A DNA stretch of 64,000 bases from Echinarachnius parma (GCA_037951105.1 JBAMJV010003376.1:62001-126000); one strand, 5' to 3'. Shown: positions 1 through 12,600, counted from the first letter of the stretch. Made by a program: numbers and translations. The notes: a model not told the origin generated them from the letters alone.

Positions 1-1200
1 ACAAAACACACACTAAGTACTAGTTATTCACCAAAAAAAGGTCTAGATGCGCTTGAATTCTATCACAGAAAAATCAGAACGAATCATTACAAATGTTGCA
101 GCATGCTTTAATTCTATCTCAAGTCATTCAGGGCCCCTATAAAAAAAAGATTTATGATTATTTGTTTGATCAATTGATTGATCGCATGATTAATTCAGTG
201 ATCCTACAAAGACTGCTGCATTAACATCCATTGATAAAGACCTATCTGTCATATCAAGACAGGGCACGTTATTCCAAACAATGAAACAAAATATTTCCTC
301 GTATTGGACATACAGTCAACAACAGTTGCAGGCGGAATCCTAGAGTACATTGAATCAGTTTTGAGTTCTATATGGAGTGCAGAATAAAGAATCAGCAACA
401 TTATTCCAAGCTAACTGTTTCATTTGACTTTTAGTCAAAAATTAGGCAAAAACAATTGCATGCATGTTATTTATATATATTTTATGTACAATACAGAACC
501 ACAAAATGAAGAGAAGGCACTCATATGATATGTCCTGTTTACTTCAATTTTAGTCCCCAAAAATCCTTATCAAAGCAGTAGCAATTGATCACTGGTTGAC
601 ATACAACTGAACAATAAAAAGGAGTGGGCACATAATTATCCCTCCGTGCATTTTTGTTTGGTTCTTTTCCAGCACTGAATTGCAGAGTGAAAAGCACTGC
701 TTACTCTCACATTGTACAAAAACCCATTGGCCATAATTACTTGTAGCATTTAACTCCTTGAGTGCCAAGCTCACATTTTTGCGAGTTACAATACACACAA
801 ATGCCATAGAGCATTAAAATCCCTGGCACGTTAAGAGTTAATAGTCCTAAGCACATAATTAACCCATATAGAACACAGCCCACAGTCAATGTAGAATGTG
901 CGTTATATGGATACCCAAATCACAAATCACATTGTATTACATCATGGGTTAAATGTCTCATTGTTCCATGCTTACATCTGTTCACCCACATATATTTACA
1001 CTTCTTTTCTTTACATATTGGCAAAGTAAATGCCAAATTCAACAACTTTTTGAATTAAAGTTACTCTTATGTCCTCACTACTGTTTTCTCTTGATTTTTG
1101 TACTCATGATTTTGTCTCACATTTGTGTACAGTATATGTACAGTACAGTATATGTACAGTATATGTTTTTAAATGTTGCTTAAAACTAATGTTGTGACCC
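1..1200. other. gene-free AT-rich DNA
   Basis: I see no gene, splice-bounded exon or clear transposon end here. The reading frames present are short, in different frames and low in complexity. Short repeats of TATGTACAGTA occur near 1,130-1,165. Confidence 0.6.
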
Positions 1201-1223
1201 GGATCGGACCGGTACCGGTTCCG

Positions 1224-1480
1224 GTTCTTGCCCGATTGGGCAGCTAAGATTTCTGTTCAACTGGGAGAGAACAAAATAATTGTATACTGTGTAATTCTCA
1301 TGTAGAGACAAGCAAACAATTTGCCATGCAGATTGAGCACAGTCAATTTTTCTTTTGTTTCACATCTAGATTTTTTTTTGGGGGGGGGGGGGGGGGAGGG
1401 CAAGTAAACCTTCTGCTTGGGCAAGTCAAATGTGAAAATGTATGACTTATCTTGCCCAAATGGGCAAGTAGATACAAAAT
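1224..1480. repeat. diverged copy of the GCCCG-palindrome repeat family
   Basis: Contains two GCCC-N-GGGC inverted motifs (TTGCCCGATTGGGCA and TTGCCCAAATGGGCAAG) and a 17-base poly-G run at 1,380-1,396. The motifs match the better preserved copies at 41,519-41,844 and 59,462-59,745. Its ends are not definable. Confidence 0.55.
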
Positions 1481-2263
1481 TGATTGTGGAAGCTTGCAAT
1501 AATAATAGTTTGAGGGCGATTCTGTCTAAATAAATTTCTCCTGCAACTACCCCGCATTAGCTTTAAATTAAACGATTCGCCAGTCTTCAAAAATAGAAAC
1601 ACCAAGTACTGATAAAATCAGTGACATTTACAAAATAATAAACAATGGGAAACGTGTGCGTGTAGTGTGACTGGGCTGGAGCCAGCTAAAATTGCATCTT
1701 TTTAGAGCTCTCTGGAAAAAGAAGAATGATTTGAAACATCTGTTTCCGCTCTTGGTGTCGCACAGATGTCCCAGGCCAGGGTTATTTACATGAATTGTAA
1801 AATTTTGATAACTTTTGTAGGTTATTGGGCGAACAAAACAGACAAAATTACATTCATGCAAGATGCAGTTATTTGATGTAAATATATTGAGTTGCCCATA
1901 CAGGAAAAGTTAAATCTTTATTCAAAGATATTTTGTTCTACCTAGCATAGACTTAAATTTTAAAACAAACCTTTTCCATGACAATAATAGGGAATTCAAC
2001 AAAGAAAACAATTACATTTTCTTGCATTTTGTCACAAAAGAGGATTGCTGAAAGACTTTTAGTAAATAAGCTTCATTTCACTTTCAAATCATGCAACAAA
2101 TCGTATATACCCAACAGGTAGAGATGAAACAAACCTCAGCATATTTATAATATCTTCATAAATGTATCTGTATTGCACAAGAAATAAGACCTTGTTGGAA
2201 CTTATATTCAGGATTAAAATGTCAATATGCTTGCAGAAATGCTCTAGATTCTATTTCTAGATA

Positions 2264-2799
2264 TTAAAGGGGTAGTACAGTTTTGGTAAGGCTGAACTTT
2301 AGTAACCAAACCTGGACAGTAACATTATAAACTAACTCCACCATGCTCGAAAGGTATACAAAATTACAAACGACTAAGTAAAAAGCCTGTTATCATTTAA
2401 AAAGAGCCATTAAGACACAAGAGGGCGCTCTCTAAAAAGGCGTTGGTTTCAACCATTTTTTATACAAAATTATGCATGTGATGTTTTATTGAAATAATAA
2501 TTAAATAGAGAGATCATCAACAATTATTTAAAAAACGCTTTTGAACATTTTTGAAAAAGTGTAAGCATTTTTTTAATTTTTTGAAAAAATCGTCTAATTA
2601 TTTGGGCCCCAACTAATTATAAGATCAGATATATATATTTATTGATATTTCAGCCGTTTCTGGACAGATTATGACCAAATAAAGTTTATTCTGCCATTAA
2701 AATTGCATGTTCTCTCAAATTCGATACTCAGTTTTTCATTACCTCACAAAAAAATTGTGATGTGCAGCGCCCTCTCTACCAAAACTAAACTACCCCTTT
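2264..2799. mobile_element. family A MITE (TTAAAGGGGTAGTACAG ends)
   Basis: About 535 bp with terminal inverted repeats: AAAGGGGTAGTACAGTTTTG at the left and its near complement at the right. It is non-coding. Relatives are at 10,574-11,108, 13,654-17,249 (interrupted) and 40,156-40,719. All carry an internal GCGCCCTCT element next to the inverted ends. The ends TTAAAGGG / CCCTTTAA would fit a TTAA-target superfamily (piggyBac or Kolobok type), which is inference. Confidence 0.85.
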
Positions 2800-2907
2800 C
2801 AATTTTAAAACAAACTTATTTCATGATAGTAATAGGGAATTCAACAAGTAAAACAAAGCAATTTTCTTGCTATTTGTCACATAAAAGGACCACTGACAAG
2901 ACTATTA

Positions 2908-3171
2908 GGCCATGAAAAATAAATTGTTGGATTGGCGTAACCCGCCCGACCCTAAAAATACCGCCGACCCTAAAGGTTTTTTCTGATTTTTTTTTTGTTT
3001 TGAAAAATTGAATTTTTTTTTCTTTTTTTCCAATTGCGATATGTGTTATGTGTGTGTTATATGTGTGTTTTTGTGTATTTGTGCGAATCCTGGAGAAAAA
3101 AAAAACCCTACCTACCTACCCTAATTTTTGGTTGCCCGTTACTCCAATCCAACAATTTATTTTTGTTGGCC
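2908..3171. mobile_element. PIF/Harbinger-like MITE, 264 bp
   Basis: Terminal inverted repeats of about 33 bp begin GGCCATGAAAAATAAATTGT and are answered by AATTTATTTTTGTTGGCC at the right. The element is flanked by TTA on both sides, which matches the three-base TWA target duplication of PIF/Harbinger elements. It has no coding capacity. Family assignment rests only on the duplication and the termini. Confidence 0.7.
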
Positions 3172-3249
3172 TTATAATTAAGCTTTATTTCTTTCTCATT
3201 CGCACAACCAATCATACATGCCAAGGAAAAAAAGATAAAACAAACCTCA

Positions 3250-4300
3250 ATATATCTATATTATTTTCATAAACGTATCTGTTTTGAACAAGAAATAAGA
3301 CCTTCTTAATCTTAGAACTGATTTTCAGGATTAAAATGTCAATATGCTTGCAGAAATGCTCTAGATTCTATTTCTAGATCTATAAAAGCACAAACAAATT
3401 ATTTCTTTGATTTCTTCACATATTTGCATTCATACACAAACCACCTTTGATAATACAAAGTGAAAACAAATCTAACATCACAAATAGATGTACATTTGCA
3501 ACAAAAACAATGTCAATGCTTGAATGAATGATGATCAATTTTTGCAATGCTATTTGGAAAAGTGTTTAGTATTTATTGAGACACAAATCACATAAATACA
3601 TAAACACCTTCATTAATCCATATTGTGCAACAAATCATGACATCCCGAAATAGACGCACAGGATAAACAACATGTCAATGTATGCTAAAGATAGATGCTT
3701 CAGATCATAATTGCTCTTTGGGGAAGTGCTAGAAGAAATTTCAATTTATATGATTTCTTCATTTCATCGCACTTAGTGTTGAGACATAAATCACATTATA
3801 CATTTACCCATATTGTGCAACAAATCGGACATCCCACTAGATCAAAATATATATGATAAACAACAAGACAATAAGTTTCGAAAGATGCTCAAGATATTTT
3901 GGGGGTAATGCTAGAAAAATAAATTCATATTATTATTTCTTCATTTCATCACATTTAGTTTTGAAATGCACACTATAAAATAAACACTTCCCAACAGATC
4001 CACATGCTAAACAACAAGTCAATATGCTTAGAGAAATGCTCCAGATGCTATGCATTTTTAGAAGATGCTAGAAAATTTTTAATTCATAATAGAATTTCTT
4101 CATCTCATCACATAATGTGTTGAGACATAAATCACACTATACATTTATACATTCATCCATATTTAACAACAAATTGGACATCCCAATAGATCATCGACGC
4201 ACATGATAAAGCACATGTATTAACCAACAAGTCAATATGCTTAAAGAGAAATGCTCTAGAAGCCATGCTATTTTCGGGGAAATGTGATCAAGCAAGCAAA
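3250..4300. repeat. degenerate tandem array, about six units of 155-214 bp
   Basis: The phrase AACAAGTCAATATGCTTA and its variants recurs near 3,341, 3,508, 3,671, 3,858, 4,013 and 4,227. Each is followed by a variant of GAAATGCTCTAGAT and a TTTCTTCATTTCATCACA block. Units are heavily diverged, so the array is old. No coding potential was seen. Confidence 0.7.
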
Positions 4301-4379
4301 TACGCACACGCAAAAAAAAAAAAGATCCTTCATAATAATATTATTATGCACTTGCGGCAAATACGTCAGCACTACGTCA

Positions 4380-4601
4380 TTAGAATCCCCTCATCAATTT
4401 GAGCGTGAGTGAACGCACGCAACAACACTGATTGATGGAGGGAGGTAGATGTGGGTGGAGAGAGGGGGGGAGAGAGAGTGGGAGAAGATGATAGAATGAC
4501 GATCGGTTTAAGCGTAAATGGATGCGAACACCACTAGTTGATGGATGGACATATGGAGACAGAGAGAGAATGAAGATGCACAAGACATGTGTATGTATGT
4601 A

Positions 4602-4633
<32 letters not shown>

Positions 4634-5560
4634 ACTGTGTGTGAGTGAATGCACGCAACAACACTGATTGATGGAAGGAGGTAGATGTGGGTTGGAGAGA
4701 CGGAGTTAGAGGGGATGAAGGGAGATATATAGGGAGATGAGGATACAGAGCTCATCACTTTGAGTGTGAATGGATGTATGCAACAGTCTTGATTGACAGA
4801 GATAGAGAGACAATCTATTTGTCTATTTGTTAAATCTATTTGTTAAATCAAGAAGCCATACTGATTGATAGATGGAGATAGATGTGGGATGGAGAGACAG
4901 ATAAAGAAAGTGATAGATAGAGGACACAAAACTAAGCATATATCTATCTGTCCGAATGCCTGTCTGTATGTCTGTCTGTCTGTCTGTTTCTGTGTGGGAA
5001 TGTACACAATCTAACTGATGAATAGAGGAAGAAGGTAGAGAGACAGAGAGAGAGTAAGAGAGGGGGGGGGGGGGGGGTGGATACAACGAAGATACAGAGC
5101 ACATCGCTGTGAGTGGGAGTGCATGTATCTAACAGTACTGACTATTGGTGGATGAAGAGACAAAGCAATAGGGAGGATACAAACTGATCATATGTCTGTC
5201 TGTATGTGTGTAGGTATGTGTCTGTGTGTTTCTGTGTATGTCTTTGGTGAATGTACGCAACAACAATGACTGATAATCTGGAAATAGACAGGAGGATGAA
5301 GACACGAAGAGATGGGGGATACAAAATTATCACATTTATGTCTGTCTGTATGTGTGTATGTTTGTGTGTATGTGTGTGTCTGTGTGTTTCTGTGCATTCT
5401 GTGCAAGGAGATAGACAGAGAAGGAATACACATGTCTCTTTGTGTGTGAATGTACCAACTTTCTGCTTGTTGGCTGCTCAGGGCAAATGGTGGTGGATGT
5501 CTTTAGAAACAGATACTAGTTACAGAGACAGTGCTATAGAAAGTGACATTAAACATGTAT
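4380..5560. repeat. minisatellite of about 120-bp units with (TGTC)n
   Basis: A block resembling GCAACAACACTGATTGATGG recurs near 4,420, 4,521, 4,656, 4,780, 5,010, 5,125 and 5,255, mostly 110-135 bp apart. Between these lie (TGTC)n/(TATG)n runs and purine-rich GAGAGA stretches, including a poly-G run at 5,062-5,077. Both strands give many artificial reading frames here; none is a gene. Confidence 0.75.
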
Positions 5561-5739
5561 GACAAGTGAAGGATGCAAATAGATGCATTAAAATACAGTT
5601 AGTCAGACCAAGGTGTTATCAGTAACGACTCCTTGATCTGACCAACGACAGAAAAAGAGGGAAGCAAATGTCGTACAAAAAAAAAGGAGAGAGGGGATCT
5701 TATGGGAACGGAGAGACAGTGATACATTGAAAGTGCGTA

Positions 5740-5870
5740 TAAATGATGTACATGAAATGCGATGGGGATGAGGGAGGGAGGGAGGGAGAAAGAGAGGGGG
5801 AGGATAAGAAAGAGGGGGGGAGAGGGGGAGAGAGAGGAAGAGGGAAACGGAGACAAATGTCAACCCACAG
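5740..5870. repeat. purine-rich simple repeat (GGGA)n/(GAGA)n
   Basis: The plus strand is almost pure A and G. Low-complexity arginine, glutamate and proline reading frames on both strands result from this composition and are not genes. Confidence 0.8.
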
Positions 5871-5889
5871 GCACATCTCATTCATTACT

Positions 5890-6860
5890 TACGGTGCACA
5901 CCGCATCATGATAAAGGGCACATAAATAAATGATTGGTGAATACGGGACAATTTTGCACAGGATGCACACGGAGTGAATCTCTATTCCATCTCTCAAATG
6001 GAACATACTTGAAAAGGAAATTACATAATGTACACCCCCACGAGCAGATCTCCATGTCCTGTTTGGATAACATGACATTTGCTCCCGTGACCATTGGTCC
6101 GGTATAAGTTTTGTTCATAAACCGCCAGAGGTTAAATATAAATCCTAATTAATCTCTAACTTTCTGCTTTCCTTGTGGCCCAGTTGGGCAAGTAAATCAT
6201 TTTTCATATCTTAATGGCTCAAAACCAGAAGCTGGTGGCCCAAAACAAAATATAAAAAAACATTACTGGTAAATAAAACAATAACATGACAATAAAACAT
6301 CAGTGTCGTTTTCTCATGTTTCACTAGATACCATGTACTGTGATGCAGCCATGCAAAACTAAACCAAATTGCTCAGAATCCTTTTCTGTCATCGCAATGG
6401 GATGTTTATAAACAAAAACAGTGATTTTTCTATTGTGTGGACTTAGATGTAGACAGGGACCATGTTTATAATATTTAATACAATTACATGAATTTGCAGA
6501 CCATCAATGTTTGTCTCTGGTCAAAAACACTTTGACTGGACATCTCAACCCACTCGCCTACAGGAACCTAGTGAGTCCTGTATCAACTCTATGGGGATTA
6601 CAAAAATCTAGTAGGGAACAGGTTAATATTGCACGATCATTGATTTCACACCCCAGGGAGTCTGCAGCCGGTAGACAAGATTAGGTCGCGACACCACATG
6701 TTACGACATCACATGCAAGATTGAACACCATTCCAGATTGTAGACGACAGCAATACCATAATTGCCATTTTCTCATTCTGCCAGTGGACGAGCAATTACA
6801 TTACAAACCCTTTAACCCTTTCAAGACTGACTGATTTTGATTATACAGAAAAAAAATTAA
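5890..6860. other. gene-free segment with a GCCC repeat fragment
   Basis: A fragment of the GCCCG family lies at about 6,175-6,260 (GTGGCCCAGTTGGGCAAG, then a second TGGTGGCCC). Nothing else is recognisable. Confidence 0.5.
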
Positions 6861-6867
6861 TATTTAT

Positions 6868-7065
6868 TTTTCGGGGGCTACTTTTCAAGCTTGCTTGCAT
6901 TATGAATGCTTGCATTATGAATAAAACAATCTGAAATTTGTTTTGTATTGAACACTATGCAAATTTTTGGGGGCTCTTTTATGACTTTCCGGGGCTCTTT
7001 TTGGCATTTCGTGGGCGAATTCGCCCCGAGGGCCCGAGCCCCATGTATTTTTTTACATGCATTCT
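6868..7065 (+). repeat. family F repeat (GGGGCTCTTTTTGGCATTT)
   Basis: A dispersed non-coding repeat of about 190 bp running from CTTTTCAAGCTTGC to GAGCCCC..TGTATTTTTTT. Other copies are at 56,040-56,252, 57,225-57,400 and 63,030-63,202. A reverse copy is split by the LTR element at 28,305-28,390 and 33,957-34,030. Its G-rich core is where several poly-G tracts of this window sit. Confidence 0.75.
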
Positions 7066-7328
7066 CCATATGTCAGCGGTGTGAGAGAAAGATTGAAAAC
7101 AAATCTGAAAAAATCTGAAATGAAAAGTGTGCGCGAAGTCCCTTACCTTAGGCCGGGGTTCAAGGCTCGATGCAGCCGTGTCACTCGGCGGTACGGTGTG
7201 CAGCGCATGCATGCTGGCGGTGTGCATGCTAGCGCTGCGGGTAGCACAGGCGCGCGTTCGTTCAGGTGTACTGTAAGGCCACACCGCAAGCTAAACCTCG
7301 CCGCTGAATGCACACGTGTGCGATTTCC

Positions 7329-8128
7329 ACATGTGGGCAATTCCACCGAAATTGTTCACTTGGGTCAAAAAAACAATTGGCTCTATTTCAAATCCTATTG
7401 ATTTTTTCTGGATTATTTTTCCATACAACATGATCCTATGATTATATCTTTCAGTTCACATGATTTTTGTTATTCTCGGGTGTCTCCATATAGGAGAAAT
7501 GGAAACCATACATGAAACTCCACACATGGGACTACCCTGTGCAAATTACAGGAAATCCTTATATTTTCCTAATTTTCTGGTATTTTTATTATTTAAGGCA
7601 CCAAATTTGATTACTGATAATCAAAGTACCTTTTCAGATTAAAATTTCAGTCTTTTGAGTGCTCTAAAGTATATATTTTAATTAATCAAATCCTCCGGAC
7701 AAAAGTGTAATGTCCGTAACGCTAAAAGTGTAATGTCCGTAACGTCATATTTCATACTGTGAGTAAAAAATAGATCACTGAATTTACTAATGGCTTCCAT
7801 CACTATTTAGAATAGCATCTTGTGATCCAAATAATGTAAGATATTACCATGTTTGGTGATTGAACTCACAGGGTTTTGGAATTGTACAAACTGTGTAAAA
7901 TGCTTCGTCCGTTTAGCGTAATGTCCGTAACGAAAACAAAATGTCTTTTTTCTCAGCAAATATTCATTCCTCAGTCATGAAACTTTGCATGTTTATCACT
8001 GACTATTTGAAGTTACTGAATCAATGACTCGAAACGTTTCCTCTTGTCTTATTTTTGCTGTGGATGGTTCTAAAGAGAGAAAAATGTGTCTGGTGGTAAT
8101 GTCCGTAACGCTGGAATTGCCCATGTGC
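7329..8128. mobile_element. non-autonomous element with TGGGCAATTCCA ends
   Basis: The left end ATGTGGGCAATTCCACCG at 7,331 is answered by CTGGAATTGCCCATGTGC ending at 8,128. The 800 bp between are non-coding and carry the 14-base motif TAATGTCCGTAACG at 7,711, 7,730, 7,919 and 8,097. The inverted ends and internal repeated motif suggest a DNA transposon derivative. I cannot name the superfamily. Confidence 0.55.
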
Positions 8129-8367
8129 TAAATACAAAATTGGTACGTTGTACAATGTAGCACTCGATATGTCATCAAAATATGCTAAACCATTGAGTGC
8201 TAATACTCAAAATAATCGGAAATTAAAAATAATCGGAAATTAAAAATTAAACATAAGCGGAAAATGAAGATTGCTGTTTGAGGTAAAAAGTCGGAATTCC
8301 GCGTAAAATCGGAGGTCTCACACCCCTGATATGTAGACTCCAGCCCAAGTATTTTGGGACCAGTCCT

Positions 8368-8506
8368 GGGCCTCGTTGCATTTGTGCACAATTGTGCACA
8401 ATTAATTGCAAGTCAGATCATGTGATGATATGTACAAATCTGATTGGTTAAAAAGAGCATATTTTCTGACTTGCGATTAATTGCAACTCTTTCTGCAATG
8501 GGGCCC
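8368..8506. mobile_element. family E palindromic MITE (GGGCCCCATTGCAGAAAGAG)
   Basis: About 139 bp, nearly palindromic, with GGGCC at both ends and TTGCAATTAATCGCAAGTCA arms. Relatives are at 21,478-21,633 and 45,024-45,182, with a weaker one at 44,519-44,620. Confidence 0.75.
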
Positions 8507-8519
8507 AGGAGGGGTTGAA

Positions 8520-9480
8520 AATTGGGTTTCATGGGAGGTACGCCAATGCAAGGGTCTTTGTGGCTCATGGTAGAGCACGGATCTAGCAATCCTTACTAAG
8601 CACACTTACTACCAAAATAACATTATACATGCACAGTGATGCACTTGTTCAATTTCCATTATTCTTTGCTTTATTATTTATTACAAATATTTCCTGTCAA
8701 GTTTTCGCATGTTCAAATTGATTTTCATGAAACTTATTTTGATACATGCTGCTCTAGAAACCGTATTAATGAGGAATCTGAAAAATACTCTTATTCAAAA
8801 CCACATCACAATGCATATCAAACGTGCGGGTCACTACAAAATCAACATCATATATCAAATTAATACTGAACTCACAAGATGAACCAGATCTGTCCAGTAT
8901 CCAATTGCGCAGAGTTATAACTGATCATATCCAAATTATTCAGAATGGATCTAAATTTGTGGTTATTTCATTTTGTTCTATCCGAAATTCCAGGTTAGAA
9001 TTAGACACAGGTCTCGAAGACTCGAATATATGTTGTACATTTGACAGTACTTAGACACATTCACAATTTCACATTATTTACATTCACTCTTGGTTGCTCT
9101 TGTTCTTCCGATATCAAAACAGGAACCCAGGCTTAATTATAGGTTTCAAAAACATTTCTCCATTAGATAGATCATCATGATTATTTGCATGAAGCTCTGG
9201 TTAAAATTTGCGTAATCATGCCACGAATGCGTAACTGTATACATGTAAGGTTACATTTCACACGCAATGCTGCCACTATCTTTTCGTATCTAGATCTGGT
9301 GTTCATGTACATACTGGATAGGATTTAATTCTAAAATAAACATTACTTAAAATATTTCAGTAGTAATTACTATTAATAGAAACATTCCTGTGTGTCTAAA
9401 GCAGCAGGCGCAATGGACTGCAATTTATTCCCATTTAATTAAAAGAAAATAAAGCCTGTTTTGTTTTGTAAATGCCTTTG
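8520..9480. other. gene-free segment
   Basis: Ordinary AT-rich sequence. I found no splice-bounded frame or repeat end that I could support. Confidence 0.5.
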
Positions 9481-10573
9481 TTAGGTAAAGAAAAAGTCCT
9501 GGATCGTTCTCGGATCGGTAGAATTCAAAATCCCTAACGAGATTCTCGGATCGGATCGGATCTCGGAAAAAAATAATATTGCAATTTGCTCTGAAAAAAA
9601 TGCAGCGTTGTAGACTTATCTTTCTTGTTTTATATGCCAATAATATTAACAATGTTGACGCTTTGAGGCATGCACATATCAATCTTTACAGAAAAACAGT
9701 TACAGACTATTCAGAATTAACTAAGTTTCGCAAGAAAAGTATTTTTTCCGAAGTGAATTGGGCCTAGAAATCGATCGTTTGTTCAGCATCGCGCATTCAC
9801 AGAACTCAGCCGGCCAGTCACGGGAAACATCACATGTAAATTTGTACGATCTTCTTGGTGAGCTACTGCCTTCAAAAAGTGGCTATAAATTAGCCTTTTT
9901 GTGATCAACACAATTTTGGTAGTCTACTTACATGATAACATGGCATCTGAAAGCTGAACAGATTAAAAAAATTACCCCCAAAACAATGAAAAACTGCGCT
10001 GAATATATTGATAAATTTCCAAAGCACGTTCGTGAGGGAAGGTTGAAGTAGTTACGGTACCGGTAGCATGCAGCAAGTTTTCGGGCCGCTGCACTGCTGG
10101 CATGTTTCACGCATATTCGCTCGTGTACGTACGGGTCTTTGTTCTTACGCCGGACTCATCCGCGATACATTATATAGTTGTTATTTACCGATTTTTTAAG
10201 TAGTTGTTTGCATTGCTTTGGGGCTTTTTTTTCTGTTCAGCTTTTAAACGCCATGCAATCATGTAAGTAGAATATCAAAACATTTAAACATGGTGCAAAT
10301 AACCAAAATACGTATTTTAAGCCACTTTTAGAATGCACTGGCTGATCAGCTCGATCATACAGATATACATCTGAACTCTGAAGTCTCCCCGAGAGTGTCG
10401 GCCTAACTTTGTGTGCATTTCCGTCGGCAATGTCGTTCAAATGACTAGCAATTTTGCGCATCCTGTTCAATTTTCGACTGCGAAACGAAGTAACGAACCA
10501 AGAATTTCTCCAAAATAACCACTCATAAAGTAAACAATATTGATTCCCCCATTTTTTATTTAAATTACACTAC

Positions 10574-11108
10574 TTAAAGGTAACGTTGAGTATTGGTCAA
10601 ACTTAACTTTAGTAACCAAAACCTGCACGAATACGGTACAAACTAATAGTTATAACTTCACCATGCTCGAAAAGTATACACAATTACAAACAACAAAGTA
10701 AAACCCCTGTTATCATTCAAAAAGAGCCGTTACAACTCAAGTGTCAAATTAACTCTAGAGAGAAGCGCTAGCGTTCTAGGTCCTCCTAATATGGGACTGT
10801 AATGCGCGGTATTATTTACCGCGCATATTCATGTGTATCGCAAGCGCCGTTCGCCTTTCGCATAAGAAAGAGGACCTAGAACGCTTGCGCCTCGCGCTAG
10901 CGTTCTCTAAAAAGTGATGGCCGGACGTCAATCACTTTTATAAATATTTTGAAAGCAAATTTCACAACAATTAGAGCATTTGAATGGGAATTATTATTAC
11001 TTCCCATGTTTTTTTCGATGATCTTTCATATGGAATTGAAATCAACCAAATCTGTTACAATTAATGGGGGGCACTTTGGAAATTACCAATACTCAACGTT
11101 ACCTTTAA
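10574..11108. mobile_element. family A MITE, subfamily with AACGTTGAGTATTGG ends
   Basis: Ends are TTAAAGGTAACGTTGAGTAT and ATACTCAACGTTACCTTTAA, a perfect pair. The interior matches the other family A copies (GGTTACTAAAG..., GAGCCATTA-like block). A separate hairpin at 10,756-10,910 is inserted in it. Confidence 0.85.
10756..10910. mobile_element. palindromic insertion of about 155 bp inside a family A MITE
   Basis: The arms AGAAGCGCTAGCGTTCTAGG and its complement near 10,900 enclose a second hairpin, GCGCGGTATTATTTACCGCGC. Other family A copies lack this segment, which shows that it is an insertion. It is non-coding. Confidence 0.7.
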
Positions 11109-11299
11109 TGGACTGTCAAACCTACACATTTTCAATTATTACTGGAGAAAATGGGTCGGCAAAATCTTCCGATATTTTCTACCGAGAAAATTTATTTCTC
11201 GGATCCGTCTCGGATCCGGCTCGGAAGCGATTATCGCCGGGAAATCGGATCGTTCCCGGATCGGATAACAGCATTAATTTATATTACATGTAAATTATG

Positions 11300-11615
11300 C
11301 ACTGGCCCGCTGGCCCGGGGCCATTGAAATTGCACTTGGGGCCAGCAAAATGTATAAAAGTCATATTTTGGTGGCCCGATCGGGCAAGCAGATTTTCAAC
11401 CCGACATTGACAAAATTTAGAAATCATGTTTTCTTTTATGTCATTTGTAATCACAGGTTTGATTAGGAAAGAGTGATATTTTGAATAGTAAAAAGCTTAC
11501 TTGTGAAATATAATTTTGGGGCCAGTAAATTTTCTTTCGGGCCACCAGAATAGGGGAAGAAACTATTTCACTGGCCCGACCGGGCAACTGACTTAAAAGG
11601 TGAGTGTGGAGCCCT
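11300..11615. mobile_element. GCCCG-palindrome element (family G), full length
   Basis: It runs from CACTGGCCCGCTGGCCCGG to GTGTGGAGCCCT and is near-identical in layout to 41,519-41,844. It includes GGTGGCCCGATCGGGCAAG and a second CTGGCCCGACCGGGC. It is non-coding. The flanks share ATTATG, which fits a decayed target-site duplication. Confidence 0.75.
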
Positions 11616-11619
11616 GATT

Positions 11620-12600
11620 ATGAATGCGACCATATTACAGCACTTGTATAAATAAAAAAACACAATAAGCTCCAGTCATTGAACATTTGTTTAACCCCTT
11701 TGCCTATGGGAACCTGGTAGGGTATGTACAAAGTCTATAGGAAATTCATCATCTTGAAGGGAACAAGTTAATACATGTAATGATGTCACTGTTCATGCTA
11801 TTGATCTACAGCATGAATCCGATATTCCAATCAGACAATTTTTACCAATGAAGAGATCAGAAATATCCACATCTAATTTTATGGGAAATATGATATTTAC
11901 ATAATTTATTTTCAAACTGAATAAGCTAGATCCTAAACAAACAACAATTTGCCAACAAAATTACTCCATTAATATCTTTGGTTGGATGAAGAAAATGAAT
12001 GGCCACTACTACACTATGAACCCAACCCACTCACCTAATGTACATGTGTAGTATGACAAAGTGTTCGTTCAGGACACTGATCAATGTTTTTGTTTGTAGA
12101 GGAAGCAATATTGTCAGACCTAGTCTTGCATTGTCAGACTCTGCATTGATTATGTACTCTGCAAAAAATTAAGGCAACTATGGATATTATGGGAAATGCA
12201 TGATGCCTACACCAAATTGATAAACATTATAACTAAAAAGTAAAGACCACCAAAAACTAGAAGGGGAATGTGAGATACAGGAACCAGAAATATAGTTGTT
12301 CATGAAACTGGTCTATGAATCTATAAAGGATCTATCGTTCTTGGAAATATTTGTTTTCCCAACGACACAGCATTCTTTGACATTTCTCACACTCAGATCT
12401 ATAATGTCTCATAATTTGCAGTCTATAGATAGAAAATAGTTCTAATCAATAAGCAGTTGACTTTTCTTATTAATTTTCTAATGCTGAGACTGTAAACAGA
12501 GACTAGTCAGAGCCGAGGCGAAGGTATATAGGCCTACATTTCCCCCACTCCGTGCTGGCTAAGCAGTGTGGATACTTCGTTCAAACGGCTATTTGGCTAT
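11620..12600. other. gene-free segment
   Basis: No gene, intact repeat end or RNA gene recognised. Confidence 0.5.

Larger units (their letters stand above)
1900..3385. repeat. local duplication of about 370 bp, split by two MITEs
   Basis: Sequence at about 1,950-2,262 (from AATAGGGAATTCAACAA to GAAATGCTCTAGATTC) recurs at about 2,825-3,385. The MITE at 2,264-2,799 lies at the junction and the MITE at 2,908-3,171 interrupts the second copy, so the duplication is older than at least the second insertion. Confidence 0.7.
9480..11280. repeat. possible element bounded by GATCGG-rich inverted segments
   Basis: A block rich in CGGATCGG and TCTCGG at 9,490-9,570 is opposed by a comparable inverted block at 11,155-11,275 (CTCGGATCC, GGATCGTTCCCGGATCGG). 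The family A MITE at 10,574-11,108 lies inside. The similarity is patchy, so this may be two fragments and not one element. Confidence 0.3.

Noticed and set aside
4380-5885. Many overlapping frames with Ser/Pro/His-rich products
   Set aside because: Direct translation of (TGTC)n, (GAGA)n and (GGGA)n repeats; frames overlap on both strands.
7057-7401. 114-codon GC-rich plus-strand frame
   Set aside because: Lies in a CpG-rich stretch between repeats, has no homology I recognise and runs into the element at 7,329.
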